Counted from the stretch's first letter, positions 36,712 to 46,020 are shown. The stretch is 49,547 nt of DNA from an uncultured Ruminococcus sp. (GCA_900315975.1 ONBA01000020.1:1-49547), one strand, 5' to 3'. A program made the numbers and translations. Notes: generated by a model from the letters alone, not told the origin.

Positions 36712-36737
36712 AAAGAGGAGCATTTAAACTCCTCTTT
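36712..36737 (-). terminator. Terminator of the small membrane protein gene
   Basis: Perfect 9-bp stem AAAGAGGAG / CTCCTCTTT with an 8-nt loop, followed on the minus strand by a T-rich stretch. Confidence 0.8.
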
Positions 36738-36746
36738 CAAATCATC

Positions 36747-37058
36747 TTATTTTTTGAAATTATCGGCAATATCTTCAGCAGCGTCCTTGATATCACCAGC
36801 AATATCCTCAGCAGCGTCCTTAACGTCATCTATGACATCTTCTGCCTTATCAGCAGCATCATCAGCGAGGTCCTTTACAGCAGAGTCATCGTTGATCTCG
36901 AAATCAATACTCTCGTCTGTATCATAAGGATCGGGATAATCATAAATATCATCGTCGTAATCGGGCTGAGAATCCTTACCCTTTAAGAGCTTAACAGCAG
37001 CATAACCAGCAGCAATAGCAGCGCCTGTAACAAGAACACCAACTAAAATCTTATTCAT
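36747..37058 (-). CDS. Small membrane-anchored acidic protein
   Basis: A 103-aa protein. One hydrophobic N-terminal helix (ILVGVLVTGAAIAAGYAAVKLL) is followed by a Tyr/Asp-rich stretch and a helical Ala/Asp/Lys repeat (about residues 60-103) with the approximate 11-residue period DDAADKAEDVIDDVKDAAED. It resembles YtxH-type stress proteins in layout, with a membrane anchor and amphipathic LEA-like helix, but this is not proved. AGGAG lies just before the ATG and a terminator follows. Confidence 0.85.
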   Translation of the reverse strand: MNKILVGVLVTGAAIAAGYAAVKLLKGKDSQPDYDDDIYDYPDPYDTDESIDFEINDDSAVKDLADDAADKAEDVIDDVKDAAEDIAGDIKDAAEDIADNFKK

Positions 37059-37165
37059 TTTTACTCCTCTTTTCTTCGCAAGTTAGATATTGCTACCGAA
37101 CCGCTTGCGACCAGTTCAGATAAGCTACATATATTATAACATACTTTTTCTGAAAATTCAACTAC

Positions 37166-37888
37166 CTACATATTATTTGTTAAAAACATCAAAATTGAAA
37201 GGGCAGTTATTGGTGCTGTTTCACAACGTAGTATACGATTTCCAAGCCACACCCTTTTCACGTTTTCAGAGTTTGCCATATCTACCTCTTCAGCATCGAA
37301 ACCTCCCTCGCTGCCGACAACGAGTCCGACAGAACGGACATCTGAAAAGTCGATGTCAGAAAATGCACACCCACCCTTTTCCTCATATAAAAGAGCGGTA
37401 ACATCGAGTTTTCCCATCATATCAACAGCATTTTTCCAGCTTACAATAGGCAAAACTTCGGGAATTATCCCTCTGCCCGACTGCTTTGCCGCTTCCTCGG
37501 CGATTTTATTGAGCCGGACAAGTTTTTTTGCAAAGTCCTTCTCGTCAGGGCGTGAAATACACCTTCTCGTCAGGACCGGCACAACACGCGAAACTCCAAG
37601 TTCCACACTTTTCTGAATGATAAATTCGAGCTTGTCAAGCTTAGGAACAGCCTGAAACAGCGTGACCTCTATGTCGGGTTCAGCCGCACACCTGACCTTT
37701 TCAACGAGGTCAAGGTAGACCGTATCCTCCGTGATACGCGATATTTCGCAGTTATAGTCGATACCGCAGCAGCAGACTGTAAGCGGTTCTCCGGGTCTCA
37801 TTCTGAGTGAGCGTCCGACGTGACGAGCATCGCTTCCTGTGAGGGTGATATTCCCCTCATCTATTTCATTAGTAAAAAATCTTGGCAT
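37166..37888 (-). CDS. rsmE: 16S rRNA (uracil-1498-N3)-methyltransferase
   Basis: A 240-aa SPOUT methyltransferase. MPRFFTNEI with an N-terminal PUA-like domain and HVGRSLRMRPGEPL precede the knotted domain; LVVGSEGGFDAEEVD and LGNRILRCETAPITAL are the SAM-binding knot motifs. It methylates 16S rRNA in the decoding region. Divergent from the cellulase cluster that follows. Confidence 0.95.
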   Translation of the reverse strand: MPRFFTNEIDEGNITLTGSDARHVGRSLRMRPGEPLTVCCCGIDYNCEISRITEDTVYLDLVEKVRCAAEPDIEVTLFQAVPKLDKLEFIIQKSVELGVSRVVPVLTRRCISRPDEKDFAKKLVRLNKIAEEAAKQSGRGIIPEVLPIVSWKNAVDMMGKLDVTALLYEEKGGCAFSDIDFSDVRSVGLVVGSEGGFDAEEVDMANSENVKRVWLGNRILRCETAPITALSILMFLTNNM

Positions 37889-38069
37889 AATTCACCTTCC
37901 TGTATATTGCGCGGGTTCATCTGCGCACGCAGCCATACTCTTTTCACATATTATACCACGTTCCTTCCGACAATGCAACTGCCGGGTTTGGGCGCAATGT
38001 ACAAATCATGCGATATGCTTTTTACATTTATTACAAATTTATTTGCCGAACGCATTTGTACACAGTTTG

Positions 38070-38100
38070 TTAACATTTATCTGTTAAAGTATGATATAAT
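38070..38100 (+). promoter_or_regulatory. Probable promoter of the first GH9 gene
   Basis: TATAAT at 38095-38100 with TTAACA at 38070-38075, a 19-bp spacer. Spacing is longer than ideal, so confidence is moderate. The gene starts at 38176 after a GGGAAC-type RBS. Confidence 0.5.
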
Positions 38101-38175
38101 TGTATTTGTATACGCGCGATATTTTGGTTAAACATAATATCCGGTATACTATTATAGTATGAGAGGGAACTTAAA

Positions 38176-40242
38176 ATGAAAAAACAAAAACTTGTACGCA
38201 GGCTGACATCAGGTCTGACCGCTTTTGCGGCAGCTCTTTCCTGCGCATCATCGGCGCTTTTTGCACCGCAGGCAACAGTTTTCAAGGCTAACGCTGCCGA
38301 CGATACCGACAATTACGCAAAGCTGCTTCAGTACTCCATGTATCTCTATGACGGAAATATGTGCGGCGGCGAGGTTGAAAAGAAGAGCGGATTCTCATGG
38401 CGCGGCAACTGCCATGTTGACGACGCTGTCCCGGGCGGATTCCACGACTGCGGCGACCACGTAAAATTCGGCATAACTGCCGGATATTCGGGCACTACGC
38501 TCGGCTGGGCATACTACGAATACAAGGAAGTTTTCGATGAACTCGGACAGACCGGTCACCTCAAACTTCTTACCGACCACTTCTGCAAGTATTTCAAGGA
38601 CTCAACCACACTCAGCGGAGACAAAGTAACTGAGCTGGTTTATCAGATAGGCGACGGCAACGCCGACCACAACACCTACTGGGGACCTCCTGAGAAACAG
38701 GACAGTTCATCACGTAAGGTCTTCAAGACCTCCAACGGTGCGAGTGACGTTGCAGCCGAGTACGCAGCTGCACTCGCAGTAAACTACCTCAACTTCGGCA
38801 ACGAAGAGGACCTCAAGTACGCAAAGGCACTTTACGATTTCGCACAGAACTCCAATTCCTGCGCAACTGAGGGTGTATCACCCTTTTACGAGTCAGCCGG
38901 CTGCGATGACGACAAGGCATTTGCCGCAGGTTTCCTTTACCTTGCAACCAAGGAAGAAAAGTACAATACTGCACTCAAAAGCTTCGCAGGCAATGCAAGC
39001 AACAATCCTAACTGGGACTACTGCTGGGACAAGGTATCAATCGGTGCTTCAATCCTCAACGGCGAGATAAACGGCGATTTCTCAATTGCTTCCAACTACG
39101 CCAAGCAGAAGTACACGCAGAAGGATAAGTGGTACTGCCTCAACAGCTGGGGCGCTGCAAGATATAACACCGCTGCACAGTTCACAGGACTGCTTCTCAG
39201 CAAGTACAAGCAGGGCGACTACAACGAGTGGGCACAGTCGCAGATGAACATGATACTCGGCGAGAACCCCAAGAATGTCTGCGTAGTAGTCGGCTTCAAC
39301 GCACAGTCTGCAAAATACCCACACCACGAGGCTGCTTCAGGACTCAGCGGCTGGGACGAGTACAACAGTGCCGGTACTACATTCGGACCTAAAGGCGGAC
39401 ATATCCTCACAGGCGCTCTCGAAGGCGGTTTCCAGGACCAGAATTTCCAGTTCAAGGACGAACTCAACGATATCACATCTTCCGAGGTAGGTATCGACTA
39501 TAACGCAACTCTCGTTGCTGCTGCTGCCGGACTTTACGATGTTTACAAAACCGGCAAGGTTGACGCAACTCCGAACGGTGTAGACAGGGCTATCCAGTAC
39601 GATAATCCTGTTCAGCAGACAACAGCTACCACAACTGCTACAACTACCGAGTCTACGACAACTACTACCACTACAGTTACCAACCGCGCAAAGGCTATAG
39701 TAAATGTAGACATCATTGACAAGGAAACAGGCAAGAATATCCCCGGTGTTGAATACCAGATAACAGGCTACGGCGACTGGGGCGCACACTTCGGAACAGA
39801 AAATTACGTTTCAAGCGACAAGACTGACGTCCTCGATGTTAACTGGCACGACTCATCTGAGGAAGTTTTCAAGGGTGCTAAATACTGGGAACTCAATCTC
39901 AGAGATATTCCCGCCGGTTATAAGATGCCATCACAGACAAACATAAAATTCAGCATAGAAAACGGAACTGCCGATGTCAAGGTAGAGCTTACTTCCAACG
40001 GTCAAGAGATAAAGTACGGCGATGCCAACCTCGACGGAAACGTTACCGTAGCCGATGCAGTTGCAATTCTCCAGTACATCGGCAACAAAGACAAGTACTC
40101 ACTCGACGAAAAGGCAAAGCGCAACGCTGACTGTGCATATCCCGGCGACGGAATCACAGGTACAGACGCTCTTACAATTCAGAAGATTGATGCAGGACTT
40201 CTCAAAGAGAGTGACCTTCCGATTCTTCCGGTCGTAGGTTAA
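38176..40242 (+). CDS. GH9 endoglucanase with SpaA-like domain and dockerin
   Basis: A 688-aa secreted cellulase. A signal peptide (about 1-40, ending KANA) precedes a GH9 catalytic domain (about 46-465) with the Asp pair D91/D94 in GGFHDCGDHVKF and Glu437 in TSSEVGIDYNA as catalytic acid. A Thr linker (482-502) leads to a prealbumin/Cna-B-like module (about 505-608: VNVDIIDKETGKNIPGVEYQ ... IPAGYKMP) and a C-terminal dockerin (612-680: YGDANLDGNVTVADAVAILQ and GDGITGTDALTIQKIDAG). The GH9 His-x-Arg signature is His-His-Glu here (PHHEAASG, 382-389), unlike the neighbouring GH9. First of three fibrolytic genes on the plus strand. Confidence 0.93.
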   Translation: MKKQKLVRRLTSGLTAFAAALSCASSALFAPQATVFKANAADDTDNYAKLLQYSMYLYDGNMCGGEVEKKSGFSWRGNCHVDDAVPGGFHDCGDHVKFGITAGYSGTTLGWAYYEYKEVFDELGQTGHLKLLTDHFCKYFKDSTTLSGDKVTELVYQIGDGNADHNTYWGPPEKQDSSSRKVFKTSNGASDVAAEYAAALAVNYLNFGNEEDLKYAKALYDFAQNSNSCATEGVSPFYESAGCDDDKAFAAGFLYLATKEEKYNTALKSFAGNASNNPNWDYCWDKVSIGASILNGEINGDFSIASNYAKQKYTQKDKWYCLNSWGAARYNTAAQFTGLLLSKYKQGDYNEWAQSQMNMILGENPKNVCVVVGFNAQSAKYPHHEAASGLSGWDEYNSAGTTFGPKGGHILTGALEGGFQDQNFQFKDELNDITSSEVGIDYNATLVAAAAGLYDVYKTGKVDATPNGVDRAIQYDNPVQQTTATTTATTTESTTTTTTTVTNRAKAIVNVDIIDKETGKNIPGVEYQITGYGDWGAHFGTENYVSSDKTDVLDVNWHDSSEEVFKGAKYWELNLRDIPAGYKMPSQTNIKFSIENGTADVKVELTSNGQEIKYGDANLDGNVTVADAVAILQYIGNKDKYSLDEKAKRNADCAYPGDGITGTDALTIQKIDAGLLKESDLPILPVVG

Positions 40243-40291
40243 CAAGTAATAATTATACTGCAAATCGTACAAAAATCAAACAATAAATTTG

Positions 40292-40340
40292 TTACCGGTG
40301 TACAAGTATTAAGCTGTGCACCGGTAATTTATTGCTTTTT
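40292..40340 (+). terminator. Terminator after the first GH9 gene
   Basis: 13-bp stem (40292-40304 with 40315-40327, one mismatch) containing TTACCGGTG, followed by TTTATTGCTTTTT. The rest of the 357-nt gap is AT-rich and holds a TATAAT at 40536-40541 without a clear -35, probably the next promoter. Confidence 0.82.
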
Positions 40341-40599
40341 AATCAGCAATATTATTCAGAAATATTTTGTTTCAGAAATAATTTATTCACAGAATCAGGT
40401 AATATCATTGTGAAAATATACAACTTGGAATGATTATTTATAGTAAATACATAGAAAATCAAAAATCAGCCGATTCTGTAATATTATTGTAACCATTTTG
40501 TATTTAGTCTGTAACTACTTATCTGAAAAAATATGTATAATAGATGTTATGGCATATTATAGGCGAAACTCTCGATTATTTAGAAAGAAGTGTGATAGT

Positions 40600-42858
40600 A
40601 TGCATAAAAGTTTCAAAAAGCTTACATCTATGATCGTAGGCAGCGTACTGGCTGCTGCTTCCGCAGCAAGCTCATTCTCAGCAGTTGCTCCCTCTCTCAA
40701 TGCAAATGCTGCAGATAACGACAACTACGCAAAACTCCTTCAGTATTCCCTCTATTTTTACGACGCAAATATGTGCGGCGACACCTCAAAAGGCGGCATG
40801 AGCTGGAGAAGCAACTGCCATATGAATGACGAAGTTCCAGGCGGTTTCCACGATGCCGGTGACCACGCTATGTTCGGTCTTCCTCAGGGTTACACAGCTT
40901 CTACCCTCGGCTGGGCATATTACGAATTCCCCGACGCTTTCACAGCTACCGGTCAGGACGCTCACCTCAAGGTTATAACTGACCACTTCTGCGATTTCTT
41001 CAAGAGATCCACAAAGCTCAGCGGCGGCAACGTTACCAATTTCCTCTATCAGAAGGGTGACGGTAACGAAGACCACAGCTACTGGGGACCTCCTGAGAAG
41101 CAGGGCAGCAGAAAGATGTTCTGGACAAGCAACGGCGCAAGCGATATCGCTGCTGAGTATTCAGCTGCTCTCGCTGCTAACTATGTAAACTTCCACAACA
41201 AGGACGACCTTACATATGCCGAGGCTCTTTACAAGTTCTCAAAGCAGAACAACAGAGTAACTGACGAAGGCCCTAAGGGATTCTACAATTCAAACGGCCC
41301 TGCTGATGAACAGGCATGGGCAGCTGGCTGGCTCTACCTCGCAACTAAGAACCAGAGCTACCTCAATGACCTCAAGGGCAACCTCCCCAAGGTTGGCTGG
41401 GTACACGGCTGGAACGATACTCACCTCGGTGCTAACTGCCTCTACGGCGAGATCACAGGTGACTGGAGCGGTGCTAACGGCTACATCTCAGGAAAAGCAA
41501 CCGGCAACGGCTATATGTTCCTCGATAAGTGGGGCAGTGCAAGAATCAACTGCTCAATGCAGATGACATCTCTTATCGCTACAGCTCACAAGGCTGGCGA
41601 CTATAAGGCATGGGCTAAGGGTCAGATGAACTATATTCTCGGCCAGAACCCTGCAAATACCTGCTATGTAACAGGCTTTGCAAGCAACAGTGCAAAGAAC
41701 GCTCACCACAGAGCTGCTTCAGGCTACACAGGCTATGATCAGTTCAACATGAACGGCTGGAATCCGGACGGCGACCACATGAGTCCCTTCTGTGCTTACG
41801 GTCCTAACGCTCATCCGCTCATCGGTGCACTCGTTGGCGGTCCCTGCGATGCAGGCGGTTCATACCACGATAACATGGCTGACTACATCTGTAACGAGGT
41901 CGCTATCGACTATAACGCAGGTCTCGTAGGTGCAGCAGCTGGTCTCTACCATTTCTATAAGACCGGTTCTATCGACAAGAACATCAACGGCGTTTCAAAG
42001 ATCTACAGCGGCGGTAACTCACAGCCTCCGCAGCAGACTACTACACAGACTACTCAGCAGACTACTACACAGCCTCCTCAGCAGACAACAACTACAACTC
42101 CTTCAATTCCTGAAATCAAGGACGGCGAGTACGTTGTAAAGACTAACAAGGAAATCGATTACTCCAAGCTTCCTGAAAACGACAAGATGATCGGCTTCTC
42201 ATGGAAGGACTTCGGTATCAAGAGCGGCGAGTATGCTACAAAGATCGAGTTCAACCTTTCTTCAAGCAAGAACCTCGGTACTTGGGTAGGTGCATTCGGT
42301 TCATCTACAACAGTTGCTCCTGACTACTGGACAATGTCTGACGAGTTCAATAAGTCTCTCAGCGGCAACAGTGCAACTGTTACATGGGAGCCTTCAGCTT
42401 CTGACGCTAAGACTTTCGCATACTCAAACGGCGAACTCAAGTTCGGTGTTTGGTGGATCGACTGCGGTCAGTTCACGATCGACTCTATCAAGGTTTACAC
42501 AGCTGCTGGTTCATCTGAGCCTGTAACAACAACTACAAAGGCAACAACAACTACAAGAGCTACTACTACAACCACAACTACAAGACCTACCACAACAACT
42601 ACAAAGGCTACTACAACATCTTCTGTAGCAAAGGCTACACGCTACGGCGACGTTAACGGCGACGGTTTAGTTACTGCTGCAGACGCAGTTACTATCCTCC
42701 AGTACATCGGAAATAAGGATAAGTACTCACTTTCCGAAACTGCAAAGGCTAATGCTGATGTTTCCGGAAACGACGGTATCACACCTAACGACGCACTCAC
42801 AATTCTCAGAGTTGACGCTGGCGACATAAAGCTTTCCGATCTTCCTATTAATAAGTAA
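40600..42858 (+). CDS. GH9 endoglucanase with C-terminal CBM and dockerin
   Basis: A 752-aa secreted cellulase. Signal peptide (about 1-37, ending NANA), GH9 catalytic domain (about 40-460) with D85/D88 in GGFHDAGDHAMFG, the His-x-Arg signature intact (AHHRAASG, 368-375), and Glu433 in ICNEVAIDYNA. A Thr/Gln/Pro linker (474-500) leads to a beta-sandwich module (about 505-634: IGFSWKDFGIKSGEYATKIE, FGVWWIDCGQFTIDSIKVY) that looks like the CBM79-type modules known from Ruminococcus flavefaciens GH9 enzymes; this match is from memory. A second Thr linker and a dockerin (681-750) end the protein. The open frame from 40498 is longer; MHKSFKKLTS is the credible signal-peptide start. Confidence 0.93.
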   Translation: MHKSFKKLTSMIVGSVLAAASAASSFSAVAPSLNANAADNDNYAKLLQYSLYFYDANMCGDTSKGGMSWRSNCHMNDEVPGGFHDAGDHAMFGLPQGYTASTLGWAYYEFPDAFTATGQDAHLKVITDHFCDFFKRSTKLSGGNVTNFLYQKGDGNEDHSYWGPPEKQGSRKMFWTSNGASDIAAEYSAALAANYVNFHNKDDLTYAEALYKFSKQNNRVTDEGPKGFYNSNGPADEQAWAAGWLYLATKNQSYLNDLKGNLPKVGWVHGWNDTHLGANCLYGEITGDWSGANGYISGKATGNGYMFLDKWGSARINCSMQMTSLIATAHKAGDYKAWAKGQMNYILGQNPANTCYVTGFASNSAKNAHHRAASGYTGYDQFNMNGWNPDGDHMSPFCAYGPNAHPLIGALVGGPCDAGGSYHDNMADYICNEVAIDYNAGLVGAAAGLYHFYKTGSIDKNINGVSKIYSGGNSQPPQQTTTQTTQQTTTQPPQQTTTTTPSIPEIKDGEYVVKTNKEIDYSKLPENDKMIGFSWKDFGIKSGEYATKIEFNLSSSKNLGTWVGAFGSSTTVAPDYWTMSDEFNKSLSGNSATVTWEPSASDAKTFAYSNGELKFGVWWIDCGQFTIDSIKVYTAAGSSEPVTTTTKATTTTRATTTTTTTRPTTTTTKATTTSSVAKATRYGDVNGDGLVTAADAVTILQYIGNKDKYSLSETAKANADVSGNDGITPNDALTILRVDAGDIKLSDLPINK

Positions 42859-42970
42859 GATCACGCATTTAAAGGCTCTCCTTTTGGAGTGCTTCCCTTA
42901 GCGGAATTTGTGGGCTAACGAGCCGTAAATTTACGGTACATATTCGGTATCCTGCGAAACCGCCAAAGGG

Positions 42971-42993
42971 GGCTCTCCTTGGAGAGCCTTTTT
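42971..42993 (+). terminator. Terminator after the second GH9 gene
   Basis: GGCTCTCC / GGAGAGCC palindrome (42971-42988) followed by TTTTT. The 300-nt gap to the next gene also contains a first copy of GGCTCTCC at 42873, making an outer near-repeat of about 120 nt, then the promoter at 43067. Confidence 0.8.
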
Positions 42994-43066
42994 ATGTAAT
43001 TTTTATCGGATATTTGCGCACTTCTTACTATTCTAATCAAAAATTGCGCTCTTTAATAGGCAATTA

Positions 43067-43095
43067 TTGACACAGACAAGATTATATGATACAAT
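43067..43095 (+). promoter_or_regulatory. SigA promoter of the GH10 gene
   Basis: Perfect -35 TTGACA (43067-43072), 17-bp spacer, -10 TACAAT (43090-43095). The start site would be near 43102, leaving a 57-nt leader. Confidence 0.85.
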
Positions 43096-43158
43096 AAGAC
43101 CATAATATTATATATGTATTACGCAATATATGGCGAATACATGAAGGGATGATCTACA

Positions 43159-45111
43159 ATGAATAATGCACACATCAAACTGACTGCGGCTGTACTCACA
43201 GCAGCTATGACCCTCTCATCGCTGCCAACTGTACTGCCAACCGCTGTTGCCGCTGACGAGGCAGGCAAGGTTATCGTCTCCACTGATTTCGAGGACGGCG
43301 AGTCCCTTGGTTTCTCAAACCGCGGCGGAGACGATACTACTGAAATATCAGTAGTTGACGAACCCAACAGCAGCAGCAACAAGGTTCTCCTCGCAAGCGG
43401 AAGAACTGAATCATGGAATGGACCTGCATTCCAGCTTGATAAGGTCTGCGAGCCTTATACTGAGTATTACGTAAACTTCCGTTTCAAGGGAAGATACTAC
43501 ACTCAGGCTACTGTAAGCTTCCAGTTCGATAACGGTGACGGAAAGACAGAGTACAAAAATCTCAAGCAGAATCTTCAGGCAAGCGACTGGGTCGAGGTAA
43601 AAAATCTCAAGGTAAGCTTCACAGACGAGATGAAAAACGTTTTCGTTTACCTCGAAGGCGGTAAGGACGACTTCTTCATCGACGACTTCTCAATCACAGA
43701 AGTTCCCGCTGTTGAGATAGAGGACGATCTCCCCTCCCTCAGCGCTATCTACTCGCCTTACTTCAAATTCGGTACAGCTATCACAGCTGATAACCTCTCG
43801 TCCAAGCCGTTTATGAACCTCGTTGGTAAGCACTTCAACGGAAGTATGACAGTCGGCAATGAAATGAAGCCTGATTCAGTCCTCGACCACGATGCGTGCG
43901 TTAAGTACGCTGAGGAAAACGGCGACGACACAGTTCCGCAGATATCTTTCTCAAAGGCTAAGGGAATCCTTAACTACTGCCAGAAGAACGATATCCCCGT
44001 TCGTGTTCATACACTTGTTTGGCACAGTCAGACTCCTGACTGGTTCTTCAAGGAAAACTACGACCCGTCCGGCGAGTGGGTATCCAAGGAGAAGATGCTC
44101 AAACGTATGGAGAACTATATAAAGATCTACTTTGAAACTCTTACTGATCTCTACCCCGATGTTGACTTCTATGCGTGCGACGTTGTAAACGAAGCATGGA
44201 CAAATGACGGTAAACCCCGTGACCCCGGTGAACAGGGTCAGAGCGGTTCAGAAAAGTCGGCATGGGTAAAGGTATTCGGTGATAATTCGTTCATTGAGCC
44301 TGCATTCACATATGCAAGAAAGTACGCACCTAAGGGCTGCAAACTCTACTATAACGACTTCAACGAGTACATGGACAAGAAGGACAAAATTGTTGAAATG
44401 GCTGAAGACCTCAAGGCTAAGGGACTCATCGACGGTATCGGTATGCAGTCTCACCTCGACTGCCGTGAAACAGCTCAGGCTGCATTCCCGTCTGTACAGA
44501 TGTATGAGAAGGCACTTGATATGTTCTGCAACACAGGTCTCGACGTTCAGGTAACTGAGCTTGACGTTACTGTACCCGATATGTCCGGCGACAAGTACTT
44601 CGACTGGCAGGGAGAGTACTACAGAGGCATCATGGACGCTATCATGAGGCATAAAGACAACGTTTCTGCTGTAGTTGTATGGGGTGTTACTGATGAACTC
44701 AGCTGGCGTGTAAAGCAGTCTCCACTTCTTTTCACAGGTGATTATAAGGCAAAGCCTGCTTTCTACAGTCTTACAAAGGGTATGGACGTGCCTCAGATAG
44801 TTACTACTTCAACGACCACTTCAGCTACAACAACACAGTCCACAACAACCACAACAGCAACAACATCTACTACACCTGAAACAAAGGTAAAATACGGCGA
44901 AGTTAACGGCGACGGCAATGTTACTATCGCAGATGCCACAACAATTCTTCAGAACATCGGCAACAAGGACAAGTACCCGCTTGACGAAGAAGCTATGAAG
45001 AATGCCGACTGTTACAACCCCGGTGATGGTGTAACAGGTATGGATGCTCTTGCAATCCAGAAACTCGATGCCGGACTTATCACATCACTTCCTGAGATGC
45101 CTGAGAAGTAA
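43159..45111 (+). CDS. GH10 endo-1,4-beta-xylanase with CBM22-like domain and dockerin
   Basis: A 650-aa secreted xylanase. Signal peptide (1-31, ending VAA), a CBM22-like N-terminal module (about 38-182: VIVSTDFEDGESLGFSNRGG ... FFIDDFSITEVP), and a GH10 barrel (about 193-540) with FNGSMTVGNEMKPDS, VHTLVWHSQTPDWF, acid/base Glu345 in DVVNEAW and nucleophile Glu467 in QVTELDV. A Thr linker (549-571) leads to a dockerin (578-640) whose first Ca2+ loop is YGEVNGDGNVTIADATTILQ. It attacks xylan and completes the cluster's cellulose/hemicellulose specificity. Confidence 0.95.
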   Translation: MNNAHIKLTAAVLTAAMTLSSLPTVLPTAVAADEAGKVIVSTDFEDGESLGFSNRGGDDTTEISVVDEPNSSSNKVLLASGRTESWNGPAFQLDKVCEPYTEYYVNFRFKGRYYTQATVSFQFDNGDGKTEYKNLKQNLQASDWVEVKNLKVSFTDEMKNVFVYLEGGKDDFFIDDFSITEVPAVEIEDDLPSLSAIYSPYFKFGTAITADNLSSKPFMNLVGKHFNGSMTVGNEMKPDSVLDHDACVKYAEENGDDTVPQISFSKAKGILNYCQKNDIPVRVHTLVWHSQTPDWFFKENYDPSGEWVSKEKMLKRMENYIKIYFETLTDLYPDVDFYACDVVNEAWTNDGKPRDPGEQGQSGSEKSAWVKVFGDNSFIEPAFTYARKYAPKGCKLYYNDFNEYMDKKDKIVEMAEDLKAKGLIDGIGMQSHLDCRETAQAAFPSVQMYEKALDMFCNTGLDVQVTELDVTVPDMSGDKYFDWQGEYYRGIMDAIMRHKDNVSAVVVWGVTDELSWRVKQSPLLFTGDYKAKPAFYSLTKGMDVPQIVTTSTTTSATTTQSTTTTTATTSTTPETKVKYGEVNGDGNVTIADATTILQNIGNKDKYPLDEEAMKNADCYNPGDGVTGMDALAIQKLDAGLITSLPEMPEK

Positions 45112-45142
45112 ATAGAAATCCCGAACCACACTTCTATAAAAA

Positions 45143-45179
45143 AAATTTCCCCACGGACTATTCCGTGGGGAAATTTTTT
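45143..45179. terminator. Bidirectional terminator between xylanase and carbamoyltransferase
   Basis: Perfect 15-bp stem (45143-45157 with 45162-45176) with a 4-nt loop, flanked by A-run and T-run, so it can serve both converging genes. Confidence 0.9.
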
Positions 45180-46005
45180 ATCTGTTCATGCAATACCATA
45201 AGACTGCCTGCTGAACTTCAAGCAGGCACTTTTTAAAATCGTAGCCAACAAAGTATTCAGAGTCAATAGCATCAGCTGAGAGTTCCTCACCTCTGTAAAA
45301 TGGCGGACAGGGGTTTAAAACCGCGCCGGAATTAGCATGGTCCATAGCGGTCTTCGTTACCTGACACGCTCTGAAATCGCTCAGGACGTCCGCAGAGAGG
45401 GCATCTGTACATATAATATCCTTACCCTTTACAGCGTCCATAATGTCATAATAAGCATGCAAGCCGTCTATTTCACACCCTTTTCCACAGCACTGCGAAA
45501 GTTCAAAACCGAGTACATCAGACGCTTCCTTCCATCCCAGTCCGATATTACCTTTATTGCCGACAAAGAGATACTTCTCGTGGCAAATGTCTCTCCCGCG
45601 CTTTGTAAGCGAGTAGAGGTCCGTGATAATCTCGCATGGGTGATTAACGTCAGTCATCGCATTTATTACTGGTACCGTCAGGTTTTCTGCCATTTTGTCA
45701 AGCAGTGAAATATTCTTGTGGCGTACTATTACAGCGTCTGCCCAGTTATCAAGGTAGCCGCAAACATCGCGTATATCTTCTTTTTTATCAAGAGTCTCGC
45801 TCGGAAACAGAACACACTGAGCCCCGAGAAGATATATGCCCTTTTCAAAGGTGATACGGGTTCTTATACTCGAAGCAGGAAAGAACATTACTATAGTTTT
45901 ACCGCGAAGCATATCGTTATATTTACCGCCAGCCATTTCGTCAGCAAGTGAGAACAATTCAAATATCTGCGATTTATCCAAGTCATTAAGCCTTATCATA
46001 TCCAT
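45178..46005 (-). CDS. Atypical aspartate/ornithine carbamoyltransferase
   Basis: A 275-aa protein of the carbamoyltransferase superfamily. The carbamoyl-phosphate motif SSIRTRITFE (45-54; STRTR in classic enzymes) is present. The second motif is HPCE (122-125) where ornithine/aspartate transcarbamylases have HPxQ, and the C-terminal signature is NPCPPFYRGEE (231-241) where ornithine enzymes have HCLP. It is also shorter than the usual 300-340 aa. The family fold is clear; the amino-group acceptor is not. No arginine or pyrimidine genes are nearby. AGAGG lies 8 nt before the start. Confidence 0.8.
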   Translation of the reverse strand: MDMIRLNDLDKSQIFELFSLADEMAGGKYNDMLRGKTIVMFFPASSIRTRITFEKGIYLLGAQCVLFPSETLDKKEDIRDVCGYLDNWADAVIVRHKNISLLDKMAENLTVPVINAMTDVNHPCEIITDLYSLTKRGRDICHEKYLFVGNKGNIGLGWKEASDVLGFELSQCCGKGCEIDGLHAYYDIMDAVKGKDIICTDALSADVLSDFRACQVTKTAMDHANSGAVLNPCPPFYRGEELSADAIDSEYFVGYDFKKCLLEVQQAVLWYCMNR

Positions 46006-46020
46006 AGTAATTACCTCTGC

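Noticed and set aside
38176..45111. The dockerin enzymes as part of a full cellulosome locus with a scaffoldin
   Set aside because: No cohesin module or scaffoldin gene was seen in the window; only enzymes with dockerins are present.
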